Of a stretch of 64,000 nt of DNA, positions 53,948 through 63,381 are shown piece by piece. The notes under the pieces are model-generated. The model was not told the origin of the DNA. It did no database searches and saw nothing but the letters and a program-made list of their open reading frames with translations. The number at the start of each line of letters is the position of its first letter. Positions within the stretch are counted from its first letter, which is position 1. A program made the translations under genes and the position numbers. The DNA comes from Rhizobium lentis. Lineage in GTDB: Bacteria > Pseudomonadota > Alphaproteobacteria > Rhizobiales > Rhizobiaceae. Location: NCBI RefSeq assembly GCF_014200175.1, contig NZ_JACHBD010000010.1, forward strand, positions 62,001-126,000, in the 5' to 3' direction.

Positions 53948-54670
53948 ATGGAGACTCCGATGGCAGATCTTTCCGCTTTTCCGATCACGAGGCGATGGCC
54001 GGCTAGAAATTCCGACATCATCCAGCTCTATTCCCTGCAGACGCCGAACGGGGTGAAGGTGTCGGTCGCCCTCGAAGAACTCGGCCTCGCCTATGAGCCG
54101 CATTACATTTCCTTCGACGCCAACGAGCAGAAATCACCCGAATTCGAATCCCTCAATCCGAACGGCCGTATTCCCGCGATCATTGATCCGAACGGGCCGG
54201 ACGGCAAACCGATCGGGCTGTTCGAATCCGGCGCAATCCTGCTTTATCTCGCGGAAAAGACCGGGAGGCTCATCCCTGAGAATGCCGCCGGTCGCTATGA
54301 ATGCATTCAGTGGGTGTTTTTCCAGATGGCCGGCATCGGCCCGATGTTCGGTCAGTTCGGCCATTTCTACAAATCCGCCGCCGACAAGGTCGCCAACAAT
54401 TCCTATCCGGTCGAGCGCTATCGCGACGAATCCAAACGGCTGCTCGGTGTGCTCGAAGGCCGGCTGAAGGGTCGGCAGTGGATCATGGGCGATCTGTATA
54501 CGATCGCCGACATCACCACCTTCACCTGGGTTCGCGGCGCCGATATCTTCTATGGTGGCCGCGAGGTCCTCGACTATGCGAGTTTCCCCGCCGTTTCCGA
54601 TTGGCTGGAGCGCTGCATCGCCCGGCCGGCAAGCGAAAGGGGCCTGAACATCCCGGTCAAGCCGGAGTAG
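53948..54670 (+). CDS. Glutathione S-transferase (YghU/YfcG-like)
   Basis: 240 residues (an in-frame ATG at 53960 is possible). Thioredoxin-fold N-domain with IQLYSLQTPNGVKVSVALEELGLAYEPH, NPNGRIPAIIDP and the glutathione-binding FESGAILLYLAEKTGRL; C-terminal helical domain with the capping motif YTIADITTF. The TPNG start, in place of catalytic Ser/Cys, fits the Nu-class disulfide-bond reductases. A terminator follows. Confidence 0.93.
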   Translation: METPMADLSAFPITRRWPARNSDIIQLYSLQTPNGVKVSVALEELGLAYEPHYISFDANEQKSPEFESLNPNGRIPAIIDPNGPDGKPIGLFESGAILLYLAEKTGRLIPENAAGRYECIQWVFFQMAGIGPMFGQFGHFYKSAADKVANNSYPVERYRDESKRLLGVLEGRLKGRQWIMGDLYTIADITTFTWVRGADIFYGGREVLDYASFPAVSDWLERCIARPASERGLNIPVKPE

Positions 54671-54692
54671 CAGGCGATCGGCTGGAAACACG

Positions 54693-54718
54693 AAAGGCCG
54701 CCCCTGCGAGCGGCCTTT
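54693..54718 (+). terminator. Terminator after the GST gene
   Basis: Stem AAAGGCCGC / GCGGCCTTT with an 8-nt loop and four T residues, 23 bp after the stop codon. Confidence 0.88.
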
Positions 54719-54736
54719 TCTGTTCGCGGTGCCGGT

Positions 54737-55183
54737 TTATCGCCGACCTGTGATCTGCCTAGCACCTTCGAGCTTGAAGCGGGGAAAGATGAAGACACCG
54801 GTCATGCAGCCGCTGTATTTCTCCTCGAGCCCGTTCGACTCGCCCATGCAGAACAGCGGCTGGCGCAAGCCGTTCGGCATGATGATCGTCGTTGAAAAGC
54901 AGAAAGAGGAGCAGTGCGTCGCCGCCTGCTCGAACAGTTCCAGCACGCGGGCGCGATCCTTGGTATCGTAGCAGCGGATCAGATTCAGCAGCCCGCATTC
55001 CTCGGCGGAGAGGCCGTGCAGCATCGCGCTCCATTTGCCGAGACGGATCAGGCCGCTCGAAAAATCTCCGGTCCAGCTTTCGGAAACCGACAACTGCGCC
55101 AGCATCTGGTGATTTTGATGGTTGTCGTTCAGCGAGCCGGTCATCAAGGGCACAGCTGCATTGGCTTTGGCGATCTTAAACAA
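54737..55183 (-). CDS. Uncharacterised protein, possibly PAS-like
   Basis: 148 residues without signal peptide. The order WTGDFSSGLIRLGKWSAMLHGLSAEECGLLNLIRCYDTKDRARVLELFEQA followed by beta strands ending in MTGVFIFPRF resembles a single PAS domain with no output domain. Such stand-alone sensors occur in rhizobia. The assignment rests on pattern only. Confidence 0.65.
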   Translation of the reverse strand: MFKIAKANAAVPLMTGSLNDNHQNHQMLAQLSVSESWTGDFSSGLIRLGKWSAMLHGLSAEECGLLNLIRCYDTKDRARVLELFEQAATHCSSFCFSTTIIMPNGLRQPLFCMGESNGLEEKYSGCMTGVFIFPRFKLEGARQITGRR

Positions 55184-55708
55184 GGGGTTCCCCAGTTCGG
55201 ATGCGGCTCCTCCGCCGCACGCTCGGCAAACACAAGAAACAGGATCATGTAGCAGCGGGCATTATGTCCGCGCGGGCGTTCGCCGTTCATCGCCACAGAA
55301 TCGGGCCCCCGAAATGGAGCCTTCGCCGAGCGCTATGGCGTCGCTTTTCGCACTCCGGCCTCGTTTGCGACTAAAATGTCGCCGGGGCGCACGTCAATTG
55401 CTGCGGCGGATTTATAGGAGCTTTTAAACAAACGGCAACGCCTTTTTCAGGGGCGGTTGGGCCGTTGTCTTCTCTGAGGCTTCCGTACTGTCCCGGCCGT
55501 TTTGCCAAAAAAATCGGAAAAATCGCTTCTTTTGGCGGTTTGAAACGTTTTTGATCCGCAGTGTACGACAGATGACGCCATCTGCCGCCCATTTCCTCGG
55601 ATAGGAAAACAAGCGGTGACGCAAGCCTGACGAAAGCTCCGAGATCGGCTGACGCGCTGCACGGCATAAAATAGTGCGCAACGGATCGAATCGTAGCGGG
55701 CAAGCGAA
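55184..55708. other. 525-bp region without a convincing gene
   Basis: Short minus-strand frames exist here, but they lack ribosome-binding sites and family features. The stretch near 55400-55600 looks less GC-rich than its surroundings and has A/T runs. Possible remnant DNA or an unrecognised small RNA locus. Confidence 0.4.
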
Positions 55709-55732
55709 AAGGGCGACCCGAGGGCCGCCCTT
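55709..55732 (-). terminator. Terminator downstream of groEL
   Basis: Stem AAGGGCG / CGCCCTT with a GC-rich 10-nt centre, followed on the minus strand by TTTT. It lies 144 bp beyond the groEL stop, just past a duplicated groEL tail. Confidence 0.75.
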
Positions 55733-55740
55733 CCTGTCCA

Positions 55741-55896
55741 GTTTCATGAACGATGTGCGAAAGGCCTTTGGCCGATCACATCATGTCCATACCGCCAGTT
55801 CAGCGCGCTTGACGCGCTGAACCATCTTAGTGATGGGCGGTTTCATGGACGATGCTGTGAAAGGCCTGAGGCCTATCACATCATGTCCATACCGCC
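55741..55896. repeat. Duplicated 3' end of groEL (about 57 bp, twice)
   Basis: The final groEL codons and the next 35 bp (55840-55896) are repeated at 55741-55796 with a few substitutions and small gaps. The second copy includes the coding end GGMDMM and its stop. Between them lies a 9-bp-arm hairpin, TTCAGCGCG / CGCGCTGAA (55799-55821). A local tandem duplication that placed a dead copy before the terminator explains it. Confidence 0.75.
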
Positions 55897-57513
55897 CATG
55901 CCGCCCATGCCGCCCGGCATAGCCGGAGCGTCCTTCTTCGGCAGCTCGGCGATCATGGCTTCGGTGGTGATCAGCAGCGATGCGACGGAAGCGGCATCCT
56001 GCAGGGCGGTGCGAACCACCTTGACCGGGTCGATGATGCCCATGCCGATCATGTCGCCATATTCGCCGGTCTGGGCGTTGTAACCCCAGTTGTCCTGATC
56101 CTTGTCGAGGATCTTGCCGATGACGATCGATGCTTCGTCGCCAGCGTTCTCAGCGATCTGGCGGGCCGGAGCCTGCAGAGCGCGGCGAACGATGTTGATG
56201 CCGGCTTCCTGGTCGTCGTTGACGCCCTTGGAGGTGATCTTGACGGAAGAACGCAGCAGGGCAACGCCGCCGCCCGGTACGATGCCTTCCTGAACGGCAG
56301 CGCGCGTCGCGTTGAGGGCGTCGTCGATGCGGTCCTTCTTTTCCTTGACTTCGACTTCCGTCGAACCGCCGACGCGGATGACGGCAACGCCGCCGGCGAG
56401 CTTGGCAAGGCGTTCCTGCAGCTTCTCGCGGTCGTAATCGGAGGTGGTTTCTTCGATCTGGGCCTTGATCTGGGCAACACGGCCTTCGATGTCGGACTTG
56501 GCGCCCGAACCGTCGACGATCGTGGTGTTTTCCTTGGAGATCGAAACCTTCTTGGCACGGCCGAGCATGTCGAGCGTGACGCTCTCGAGCTTGATGCCGA
56601 GGTCTTCGGAGATGACGGTGCCGCCGGTCAGGATGGCGATGTCTTCAAGCATGGCCTTGCGGCGATCGCCGAAGCCCGGCGCCTTGACGGCAGCGATCTT
56701 CAGGCCGCCACGCAGCTTGTTGACGACGAGCGTTGCGAGGGCTTCGCCTTCGACGTCTTCTGCGATGATGAGGAGCGGCTTGCCGGTCTGGACGACGGCT
56801 TCGAGAACCGGCAGCATCGACTGCAGGTTCGAGAGCTTCTTCTCGTGGAGGAGAATGAAGACGTCTTCGAGGTCGGCGATCATCTTTTCCGGGTTGGTCA
56901 CGAAGTAGGGGCTGAGATAGCCGCGGTCGAACTGCATGCCTTCGACGACTTCGAGTTCGGTTTCCGCGGTCTTGGCTTCTTCAACCGTGATGACGCCTTC
57001 GTTGCCGACCTTCTGCATGGCTTCGGCAATGTCGAGACCGACCTGACGTTCGCCGTTTGCGGAGATCGTGCCGACCTGGGCGACTTCTTCCGAGGTGTTG
57101 ATCTTCTTGGCCTTGGCCTGGAGATCCTTGACGACTTCGGCAACGGCGAGATCGATGCCGCGCTTCAGGTCCATCGGGTTCATGCCGGCGGCAACCGCCT
57201 TGGCGCCTTCGCGAACGATTGCCTGGGCAAGGACAGTTGCCGTCGTGGTGCCGTCACCGGCGATGTCGTTGGTCTTCGAAGCAACTTCGCGGACCATCTG
57301 GGCGCCCATGTTTTCGAACTTGTCTTCGAGTTCGATTTCCTTGGCGACCGAAACGCCGTCCTTGGTGATGCGCGGCGCGCCGAAGGACTTGTCGATGATG
57401 ACGTTGCGACCCTTCGGGCCGAGCGTGACCTTCACTGCATCGGCGAGAATGTCGACGCCGCGCAGCATCTTTTCGCGCGCGGTGCGGCCAAACTTGATTT
57501 CTTTAGCTGCCAT
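55876..57513 (-). CDS. groEL: Chaperonin GroEL (Cpn60)
   Basis: 545 residues with the full Cpn60 set: KFGRTAREKMLRGVDILADAVKVTLGPKGRNV, the ATP motif AGDGTTTATVLA, and the Gly/Met tail GGMGGMGGMDMM. It forms the folding chamber with GroES encoded 71 bp upstream in the same operon, controlled by a CIRCE element. Rhizobia usually have several groEL copies; this arrangement is the HrcA-controlled type. Confidence 0.98.
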   Translation of the reverse strand: MAAKEIKFGRTAREKMLRGVDILADAVKVTLGPKGRNVIIDKSFGAPRITKDGVSVAKEIELEDKFENMGAQMVREVASKTNDIAGDGTTTATVLAQAIVREGAKAVAAGMNPMDLKRGIDLAVAEVVKDLQAKAKKINTSEEVAQVGTISANGERQVGLDIAEAMQKVGNEGVITVEEAKTAETELEVVEGMQFDRGYLSPYFVTNPEKMIADLEDVFILLHEKKLSNLQSMLPVLEAVVQTGKPLLIIAEDVEGEALATLVVNKLRGGLKIAAVKAPGFGDRRKAMLEDIAILTGGTVISEDLGIKLESVTLDMLGRAKKVSISKENTTIVDGSGAKSDIEGRVAQIKAQIEETTSDYDREKLQERLAKLAGGVAVIRVGGSTEVEVKEKKDRIDDALNATRAAVQEGIVPGGGVALLRSSVKITSKGVNDDQEAGINIVRRALQAPARQIAENAGDEASIVIGKILDKDQDNWGYNAQTGEYGDMIGMGIIDPVKVVRTALQDAASVASLLITTEAMIAELPKKDAPAMPGGMGGMGGMDMM

Positions 57514-57584
57514 GTTTGTGACTCCTGAATTCGATTTGTTCGGGCAAAAGCCCGTCAGTCATTTCGGGAAAGCGGATCGGCCAA

Positions 57585-57881
57585 TCAGCCGATGATGCCC
57601 ATGATGTCGGCTTCCTTCATGATCAGAAGGTCTTCGCCGTTGATCTTGACTTCGGTGCCGGACCACTTGCCGAACAGCACGCGGTCGCCAGCCTTGACGT
57701 CGAGTGCGACGACCTTACCGGACTCGTCACGAGCGCCGGAACCGACGGCGACGATTTCGCCTTCCTGCGGCTTTTCCTTGGCGGTGTCGGGAATGATGAT
57801 CCCGCCCTTGGTCTTCTCTTCGGACTCGACGCGACGAACGACGACGCGGTCGTGAAGCGGACGGAAATTGGTGCTTGCCAT
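57585..57881 (-). CDS. groES: Co-chaperonin GroES (Cpn10)
   Basis: 98 residues: FRPLHDRVVVRRVESEEKTKGGIIIPDTAKEKPQEGEIVAVGSG, with the mobile loop at KTKGGIIIPD and the usual ending. It caps GroEL. First gene of the operon. Confidence 0.98.
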   Translation of the reverse strand: MASTNFRPLHDRVVVRRVESEEKTKGGIIIPDTAKEKPQEGEIVAVGSGARDESGKVVALDVKAGDRVLFGKWSGTEVKINGEDLLIMKEADIMGIIG

Positions 57882-57939
57882 TGTCTAATCCCTCGATCGA
57901 ATGACATTCGCGGGCCGGAGCGGCCCACATGGATAGGTG

Positions 57940-57966
57940 TTAGCACTCCCTTGCGGTGAGTGCTAG
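57940..57966 (-). promoter_or_regulatory. CIRCE operator of the groES-groEL operon
   Basis: TTAGCACTC, 9-nt spacer, GAGTGCTAG, matching the CIRCE consensus TTAGCACTC-N9-GAGTGCTAA at 17 of 18 positions. It lies 59 bp upstream of the groES ATG. This is the binding site of the heat-shock repressor HrcA. Confidence 0.95.
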
Positions 57967-58215
57967 CGACGTGCATTTAGGGATGGCTCCGAAAGGAGTC
58001 AATGAGAGCAATCACGAATTTTTGTGCCGGAATTGTGAAGAGACCGGAGAAATGCCGGAGATTTCCGCCGAGCCCTCTGTCGGGCCGAGCCTTGCCGATC
58101 ACGCGCCGGATTGTCGCGACAGGGCTTTGCGGTGGCTGATGGCGAAGAAAATGCCTTGCCATCGTCCTGCGCCTTTGCAATGTCACCGGTGACTGCAGCA
58201 ACTCGGGAAATTGGA

Positions 58216-59064
58216 ATGGCCAAGCGGATAGAAACCTTCTCTGAGATCACCGATCGCTATGATGTAGTGCTCTGTGATGTCTGGGGCGTCGTTCACAACG
58301 GCGTCGATCCGTTCCCCAAGGCTGCCGCGGCCCTTCAGGCCGCCCGCGAGAGCGGCCTCGCCGTCGTCCTTATCACCAACTCGCCGCGGCTTTCCTGGCA
58401 GGTCGTCGAGCAGCTGCGCCAGATCGGCGTGCTCGACAGCGCCTATGACAGGATCGTCACCTCCGGCGACGTCACGCGCGGGTTGATTTCCGAGGGTCCG
58501 AAGACGGTCTTTCTTCTCGGCCCCGAGCGCGACAAGGCGCTTCTCGAAGGCATCGGCGTCGAGCGGGTGCCGGCCGGCGAAGCGCAATCGCTCGTCTGCA
58601 CCGGCTTTTTCGACGATGAGACCGAGAAGCCCGAGGATTACACCGACATGCTTCTGGATTTTCAGGCGCGCGAAGTGCCGATGATCTGTGCCAATCCCGA
58701 CCTCGTCGTCGAGCGCGGCCACCGCATCATTCCCTGCGCCGGCGCCATGGCCGCCTATTACGAACAGCTGGGCGGCAAAACCCGCATCGCCGGCAAACCG
58801 CACCGGCCAATTTACGAGGCGACGCTGGCCGCAGCCCGCGAGCTTCGCGGCGATTTCTCCGCCGAGCGCGTGCTGGCAATCGGCGACGGCATGCCGACCG
58901 ATGTCCGCGGCGCCTTGAATTTTGGCCTCGACCTTCTCTACATCAGCGGCGGGATCCACGCCAAGGAATACACCTTGAACGGCGAAGCCGACGAGGCAAT
59001 CCTCAAAGCCTACCTCGAACGAGAAAACGCCGCGCCGAAGTGGTGGATGCCGCGCCTTGCATGA
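58216..59064 (+). CDS. HAD-superfamily class IIA hydrolase (TIGR01459-like)
   Basis: 282 residues from ATG 58216. Motif I VVLCDVWGVVHNGVDPF, motif II ITNSPR, then GKPHRPIY (K of motif III) and AIGDGMPTDVRGALNFGLDLLYISGGIH (motif IV) follow the class IIA pattern with a C2 cap. Phosphatase of unknown substrate; located just before ribF and possibly co-transcribed. Confidence 0.92.
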   Translation: MAKRIETFSEITDRYDVVLCDVWGVVHNGVDPFPKAAAALQAARESGLAVVLITNSPRLSWQVVEQLRQIGVLDSAYDRIVTSGDVTRGLISEGPKTVFLLGPERDKALLEGIGVERVPAGEAQSLVCTGFFDDETEKPEDYTDMLLDFQAREVPMICANPDLVVERGHRIIPCAGAMAAYYEQLGGKTRIAGKPHRPIYEATLAAARELRGDFSAERVLAIGDGMPTDVRGALNFGLDLLYISGGIHAKEYTLNGEADEAILKAYLERENAAPKWWMPRLA

Positions 59065-59078
59065 AGAGAAGCCAGCCG

Positions 59079-60062
59079 ATGACCGTCTTCCACCGCAATG
59101 AAACCCGGGATCCCTTGCCCGCCCATCTCAAGGGCGGGGTGATCGCCATCGGCAATTTCGACGGAGTGCATCGCGGCCATCAATCGGTGCTGGACCGCGC
59201 GCTTGAGATCGCAAGGGCGCGCGGCATTCCCGCCTTAGTGCTGACCTTCGAGCCACATCCGCGCACGGTTTTCCGGCCGCAGGCGCCGGTGTTCCGCCTC
59301 ACACCCGCACCGCTCAAGGCCCGCATCCTGGAAACGCTGGGGTTCAACGCCGTCATCGAATATCCCTTCGACTATGAATTCTCGCAGCGCTCGGCCAATG
59401 ATTTCATCCATTCGATCCTGAAGGACTGGCTCGGCGCCTCCGAAGTCGTCACCGGCTTCGATTTCCACTTCGGCCGCAACCGCGAAGGCGGCCCCGCCTT
59501 CCTGATGAATGCCGGCCAGACCTACGGCTTCGGCGTCACCCTGATCGATGCCTTCCGCGACGAAAACGCCGACGTCGTCTCGTCGAGCCATATCCGCACG
59601 CTGCTGAAGGACGGCGAGGTCAGCGAAGTCGCCGGCATGCTCGGTTACCGTTATACCATCGAAGCGGAGGTTATCGACGGCGAAAAACTCGGCCGCCAGC
59701 TTGGCTTTCCCACCGCCAACATGCGCCTGCCGCCGGAGGCCGAGCTTGCCGCCGGCATCTACGCCGTCCGCTTCCGCCGCCAGGACGGAACGCTTCACGA
59801 CGCGGTCGCAAGCTACGGCCGCCGCCCGACGGTGACGGAAAACGGTGCGCCGCTGCTCGAAACCTATATCTTCGATTTCAGCGGCGATCTCTACGGTCAG
59901 CTCTGCGCCGTCTCCTTCTTCGGCTATATTAGACCGGAGCTGAAATTCGACGGCCTCGATCCGCTCGTCGCCCAGATCAGGCGGGACGAGGAGGAGGCGC
60001 GGGCGCTGCTGGCGGGTGTCAAGCCGCTCGGCGAACTCGACCGGAAGCTCTGCTTTTCCTGA
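59079..60062 (+). CDS. ribF: Bifunctional riboflavin kinase / FAD synthetase
   Basis: 327 residues from ATG 59079. The N-terminal FMN adenylyltransferase has VIAIGNFDGVHRGHQSVL and LTFEPHPRTVF, and the SSSHIRTLLKDG loop. The C-terminal kinase has LGRQLGFPTANMRLP and the FDFSGDLYGQ segment. It makes FMN and FAD from riboflavin. Lies upstream of ileS, a common order. Confidence 0.97.
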   Translation: MTVFHRNETRDPLPAHLKGGVIAIGNFDGVHRGHQSVLDRALEIARARGIPALVLTFEPHPRTVFRPQAPVFRLTPAPLKARILETLGFNAVIEYPFDYEFSQRSANDFIHSILKDWLGASEVVTGFDFHFGRNREGGPAFLMNAGQTYGFGVTLIDAFRDENADVVSSSHIRTLLKDGEVSEVAGMLGYRYTIEAEVIDGEKLGRQLGFPTANMRLPPEAELAAGIYAVRFRRQDGTLHDAVASYGRRPTVTENGAPLLETYIFDFSGDLYGQLCAVSFFGYIRPELKFDGLDPLVAQIRRDEEEARALLAGVKPLGELDRKLCFS

Positions 60063-60343
60063 GGCCGTGGTCAGCGCAAGGTCCTTTGAGCGCAAAAACT
60101 CCGGCGACCGGGGATCGCATCGCAGAATTCTTCTCTTCCTTTTCCGCCGAAAAACGCCTATGAACCGGCCCGATGAGAAAATTTCGGCTGGCGATCACGA
60201 TACGAATTATCGGCCCGGCCTTCCGCGCGCGCTAAGCGGCCGGGAGGTCCGGGTTTTCGGCGCTTGGATACAAGCGCTTCCGTCACCAGCTTTTTCATAC
60301 CCGTTGCGCCCCTTTCTGGGCCGCCAGAAACGATTGTCCCGAT

Positions 60344-63250
60344 ATGACCGACACAGCCGAAAAGATCGATTACTCGAAGACCCTCTATCTGCCCGAAACC
60401 GATTTCCCGATGCGCGCCGGCCTGCCGCAGAAGGAGCCGGAGCTTGTCAAGCGCTGGCAGGAGATGGATCTCTACAAGAAATTGCGCGCCTCTGCCGCCG
60501 GCCGCGAGAAATTCGTCCTGCATGACGGCCCGCCCTATGCCAACGGCAACATTCATATCGGCCACGCGCTGAACAAGATCCTCAAGGACGTCATCAACCG
60601 TTCGTTCCAGATGCGCGGTTATGACGCCAACTACGTGCCCGGCTGGGATTGCCACGGCCTGCCGATCGAATGGAAGATCGAGGAGGAGAACTACCGCGCC
60701 AAGGGCAAGGCCAAGCCGGATCTCAAGGAGCCGGCGGCGATGATCGAGTTCCGCCGCGAGTGCCGCGCCTATGCCGAAAAATGGATCAAGGTCCAGGGCG
60801 ACGAATTCCAGCGCCTCGGCATCGTCGGCGATTTCGACAACCCTTATCTGACGATGAATTTTCACGCTGAGAGCCGCATCGCCGGCGAGCTGTTGAAGAT
60901 CGCCGCAAGCGGCCAGCTCTATCGCGGCTCCAAGCCGATCATGTGGTCGGTGGTCGAACGCACCGCGCTTGCCGAAGCCGAAGTCGAATACCACGACTAC
61001 GAGAGCGACACGATCTGGGTGAAATTCCCGGTCGAGAAGGGTTCCGACGGCGTCAAGGATTCCTTCGTCGTCATCTGGACGACCACGCCCTGGACGATCC
61101 CCGGCAATCGGGCGGTCGCCTATTCCTCGCGTGTTGCCTATGGTCTTTACGAAGTCACGGCTGCCGAGAATGATTTTGGCCCGCGCCCAGGCGAGAAGCT
61201 GATCTTCGCTGACAAGCTGGCCGAGGAATCCTTTGCCAAGGCGAAACTGCAGTACAAGCGTCTTGCCGATGTTACGGCTGCCGATCTTGCCGGGATCACC
61301 TGCGCGCATCCGCTCAAAGGTCTCGGCGGCGGCTATGAATTTCCCGTGCCGCTGCTCGAGGGCGACCATGTCACCGACGATGCCGGTACGGGCTTCGTGC
61401 ATACGGCGCCCAGCCACGGCCGCGAAGACTTCGACGTCTGGATGGCGCATGCCCGCGAAATCGAAGCGCGCGGCATCGAGACCAAGATCCCGTTCCCGGT
61501 CGACGACGGCGGCTTCTACACATCGGATGCCCCCGGCCTCGAAGGCGCACGCGTCATCGACGATAACGGCAAGAAGGGCGATGCCAACGATCGCGTCATT
61601 AAGGCGCTGATCGAACGCAGCGCGCTCTTTGCCCGCGGCCGCATGAAGCATCAGTATCCGCATTCCTGGCGCTCGAAGAAGCCGGTCATCTTCCGCAACA
61701 CGCCGCAGTGGTTCGTCTATATGGACAAGACGCTGCCGGATGGAACGACGCTGCGCACCCGTGCGCTCAGCGCGATCGACGATACCCGCTTCGTCCCGGC
61801 TGCAGGCCAGAACCGCCTGCGCGCCATGATCGAACAGCGTCCGGACTGGGTGCTTTCTCGGCAACGAGCATGGGGCGTGCCGATCTGCGTCTTCGTCGAT
61901 GAGCACGGTGCCGTGCTGCAGGACGAGGCCGTCAACGCCCGCATCCTCGATGCCTTCGACGCCGAAGGCGCCGACGCCTGGTTTGCAGAAGGCGCCAAGG
62001 AGCGCTTCCTCGGCAATGAGCATGACCCGGCCAAGTGGTCGCAGGTCATGGATATCCTCGACGTCTGGTTCGATTCGGGGTCGACGCACACCTTCACGCT
62101 GGAAGACCGCCCGGACCTGAAGTGGCCGGCCGATCTCTATCTCGAGGGCTCCGACCAGCATCGCGGTTGGTTCCATTCCTCGCTCCTGGAATCGGCTGCC
62201 ACCCGCGGCCGCGCGCCTTACGACGCCGTCCTCACCCATGGCTTCACCATGGATGAGAAGGGCGAGAAGATGTCGAAGTCGAAGGGCAACGTCACCTCGC
62301 CGCAGGAAGTGATGAAGGACGCCGGCGCCGATATCCTGCGCCTTTGGGTGATGACCTCGGACTATGCCGACGACCTGCGCGTCGGCAAGACGATCATCCA
62401 GACCAATGTCGATGCCTATCGCAAGCTGCGCAACACCATCCGCTGGATGCTCGGCACGCTGGCGCACGACAAGGGCGAGGAGATCGCGCTTGCCGATCTG
62501 CCGGAGCTGGAGCAGCTGATGCTGCATCGGCTTGCCGAGCTCGATCAGCTCGTGCGCGAAAACTACGACGCTTTCGACTTCAAGAAGATCGCCCGCGCGC
62601 TCATCGATTTTGCCAATGTCGAACTCTCGGCCTTCTACTTCGACGTCCGCAAGGATGCGCTCTATTGTGACGCGCCCTCGAGCCTGCGCCGGCGCGCCAG
62701 CCTGCACGTCATCCGCCAGATCTTCGATTGCATGGTGACCTGGCTTGCCCCGATGTTGCCCTTCACCACCGAGGAGGCCTGGCTGTCGCGCAATCCGTCC
62801 GCCGTTTCCGTGCATCTGGAGCAGTTCGCCACCGTTGCCAAGGAATGGCGCAACGATGCCCTGGCCGAGAAGTGGAAGAAGATCCGCGCCGTGCGTTCGG
62901 TTGTAACCGGCGCGCTGGAAATCGAGCGCAAGGACAAGCGCATCGGCTCCTCGCTGGAAGCAGCTCCCGTCGTCCATATCGCCGATGCCGAGCTTCGCAA
63001 GGCGCTCGCGGGTCAGGACTTCAGTGAGGTCTGCATCACTTCGGGCATCACAATCAAGGCAGACGTCGGTCCGGCGGAAGCCTTCCGCCTGGCCGAAGTG
63101 GCTGACGTCGCCGTCGTGCCGAAGCTCGCTGAAGGTGTCAAATGCGCGCGTTCCTGGCGCATCACCACCGATGTCGGCTCCGATCCTGATTATCCCGACG
63201 TCTCGGCGCGCGACGCTGCGGCATTGCGCGAACTCGGCATCCGCGCCTGA
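60344..63250 (+). CDS. ileS: Isoleucyl-tRNA synthetase
   Basis: 968 residues. Class I motifs HDGPPYANGNIHIGHAL (HIGH) and KMSKSKGNV (KMSKS), the CP1 editing domain (about 200-400, with GTGFVHTAPSHGREDF) and the anticodon-binding C-domain are all present. There is no C-terminal zinc finger visible, as in the alphaproteobacterial type. The 281 bp before it hold no gene I recognise. Confidence 0.97.
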   Translation: MTDTAEKIDYSKTLYLPETDFPMRAGLPQKEPELVKRWQEMDLYKKLRASAAGREKFVLHDGPPYANGNIHIGHALNKILKDVINRSFQMRGYDANYVPGWDCHGLPIEWKIEEENYRAKGKAKPDLKEPAAMIEFRRECRAYAEKWIKVQGDEFQRLGIVGDFDNPYLTMNFHAESRIAGELLKIAASGQLYRGSKPIMWSVVERTALAEAEVEYHDYESDTIWVKFPVEKGSDGVKDSFVVIWTTTPWTIPGNRAVAYSSRVAYGLYEVTAAENDFGPRPGEKLIFADKLAEESFAKAKLQYKRLADVTAADLAGITCAHPLKGLGGGYEFPVPLLEGDHVTDDAGTGFVHTAPSHGREDFDVWMAHAREIEARGIETKIPFPVDDGGFYTSDAPGLEGARVIDDNGKKGDANDRVIKALIERSALFARGRMKHQYPHSWRSKKPVIFRNTPQWFVYMDKTLPDGTTLRTRALSAIDDTRFVPAAGQNRLRAMIEQRPDWVLSRQRAWGVPICVFVDEHGAVLQDEAVNARILDAFDAEGADAWFAEGAKERFLGNEHDPAKWSQVMDILDVWFDSGSTHTFTLEDRPDLKWPADLYLEGSDQHRGWFHSSLLESAATRGRAPYDAVLTHGFTMDEKGEKMSKSKGNVTSPQEVMKDAGADILRLWVMTSDYADDLRVGKTIIQTNVDAYRKLRNTIRWMLGTLAHDKGEEIALADLPELEQLMLHRLAELDQLVRENYDAFDFKKIARALIDFANVELSAFYFDVRKDALYCDAPSSLRRRASLHVIRQIFDCMVTWLAPMLPFTTEEAWLSRNPSAVSVHLEQFATVAKEWRNDALAEKWKKIRAVRSVVTGALEIERKDKRIGSSLEAAPVVHIADAELRKALAGQDFSEVCITSGITIKADVGPAEAFRLAEVADVAVVPKLAEGVKCARSWRITTDVGSDPDYPDVSARDAAALRELGIRA

Positions 63251-63381
63251 AGATATTTGCCGGGTGAATTGCCTTTATGGCGTTCATCCGGTAAAAGCTG
63301 CCTGAAAATGGCCGGATTTTTGCGTCAGGGGGACGGTTGTCCGGTTGGGCAACGATTGCACCGGTGGCTGGAAGGGTTTTC

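Noticed and set aside
55371..55703. Minus-strand frame of 110 codons near groEL
   Set aside because: No RBS, overlaps competing frames, no family features.
60063..60343. Regulatory RNA (T-box-like) before ileS
   Set aside because: No T-box landmarks or antiterminator seen, and such elements are not expected in alphaproteobacteria.
60158..62977. 939-codon frame antisense to ileS
   Set aside because: Shadow of the ileS reading frame.
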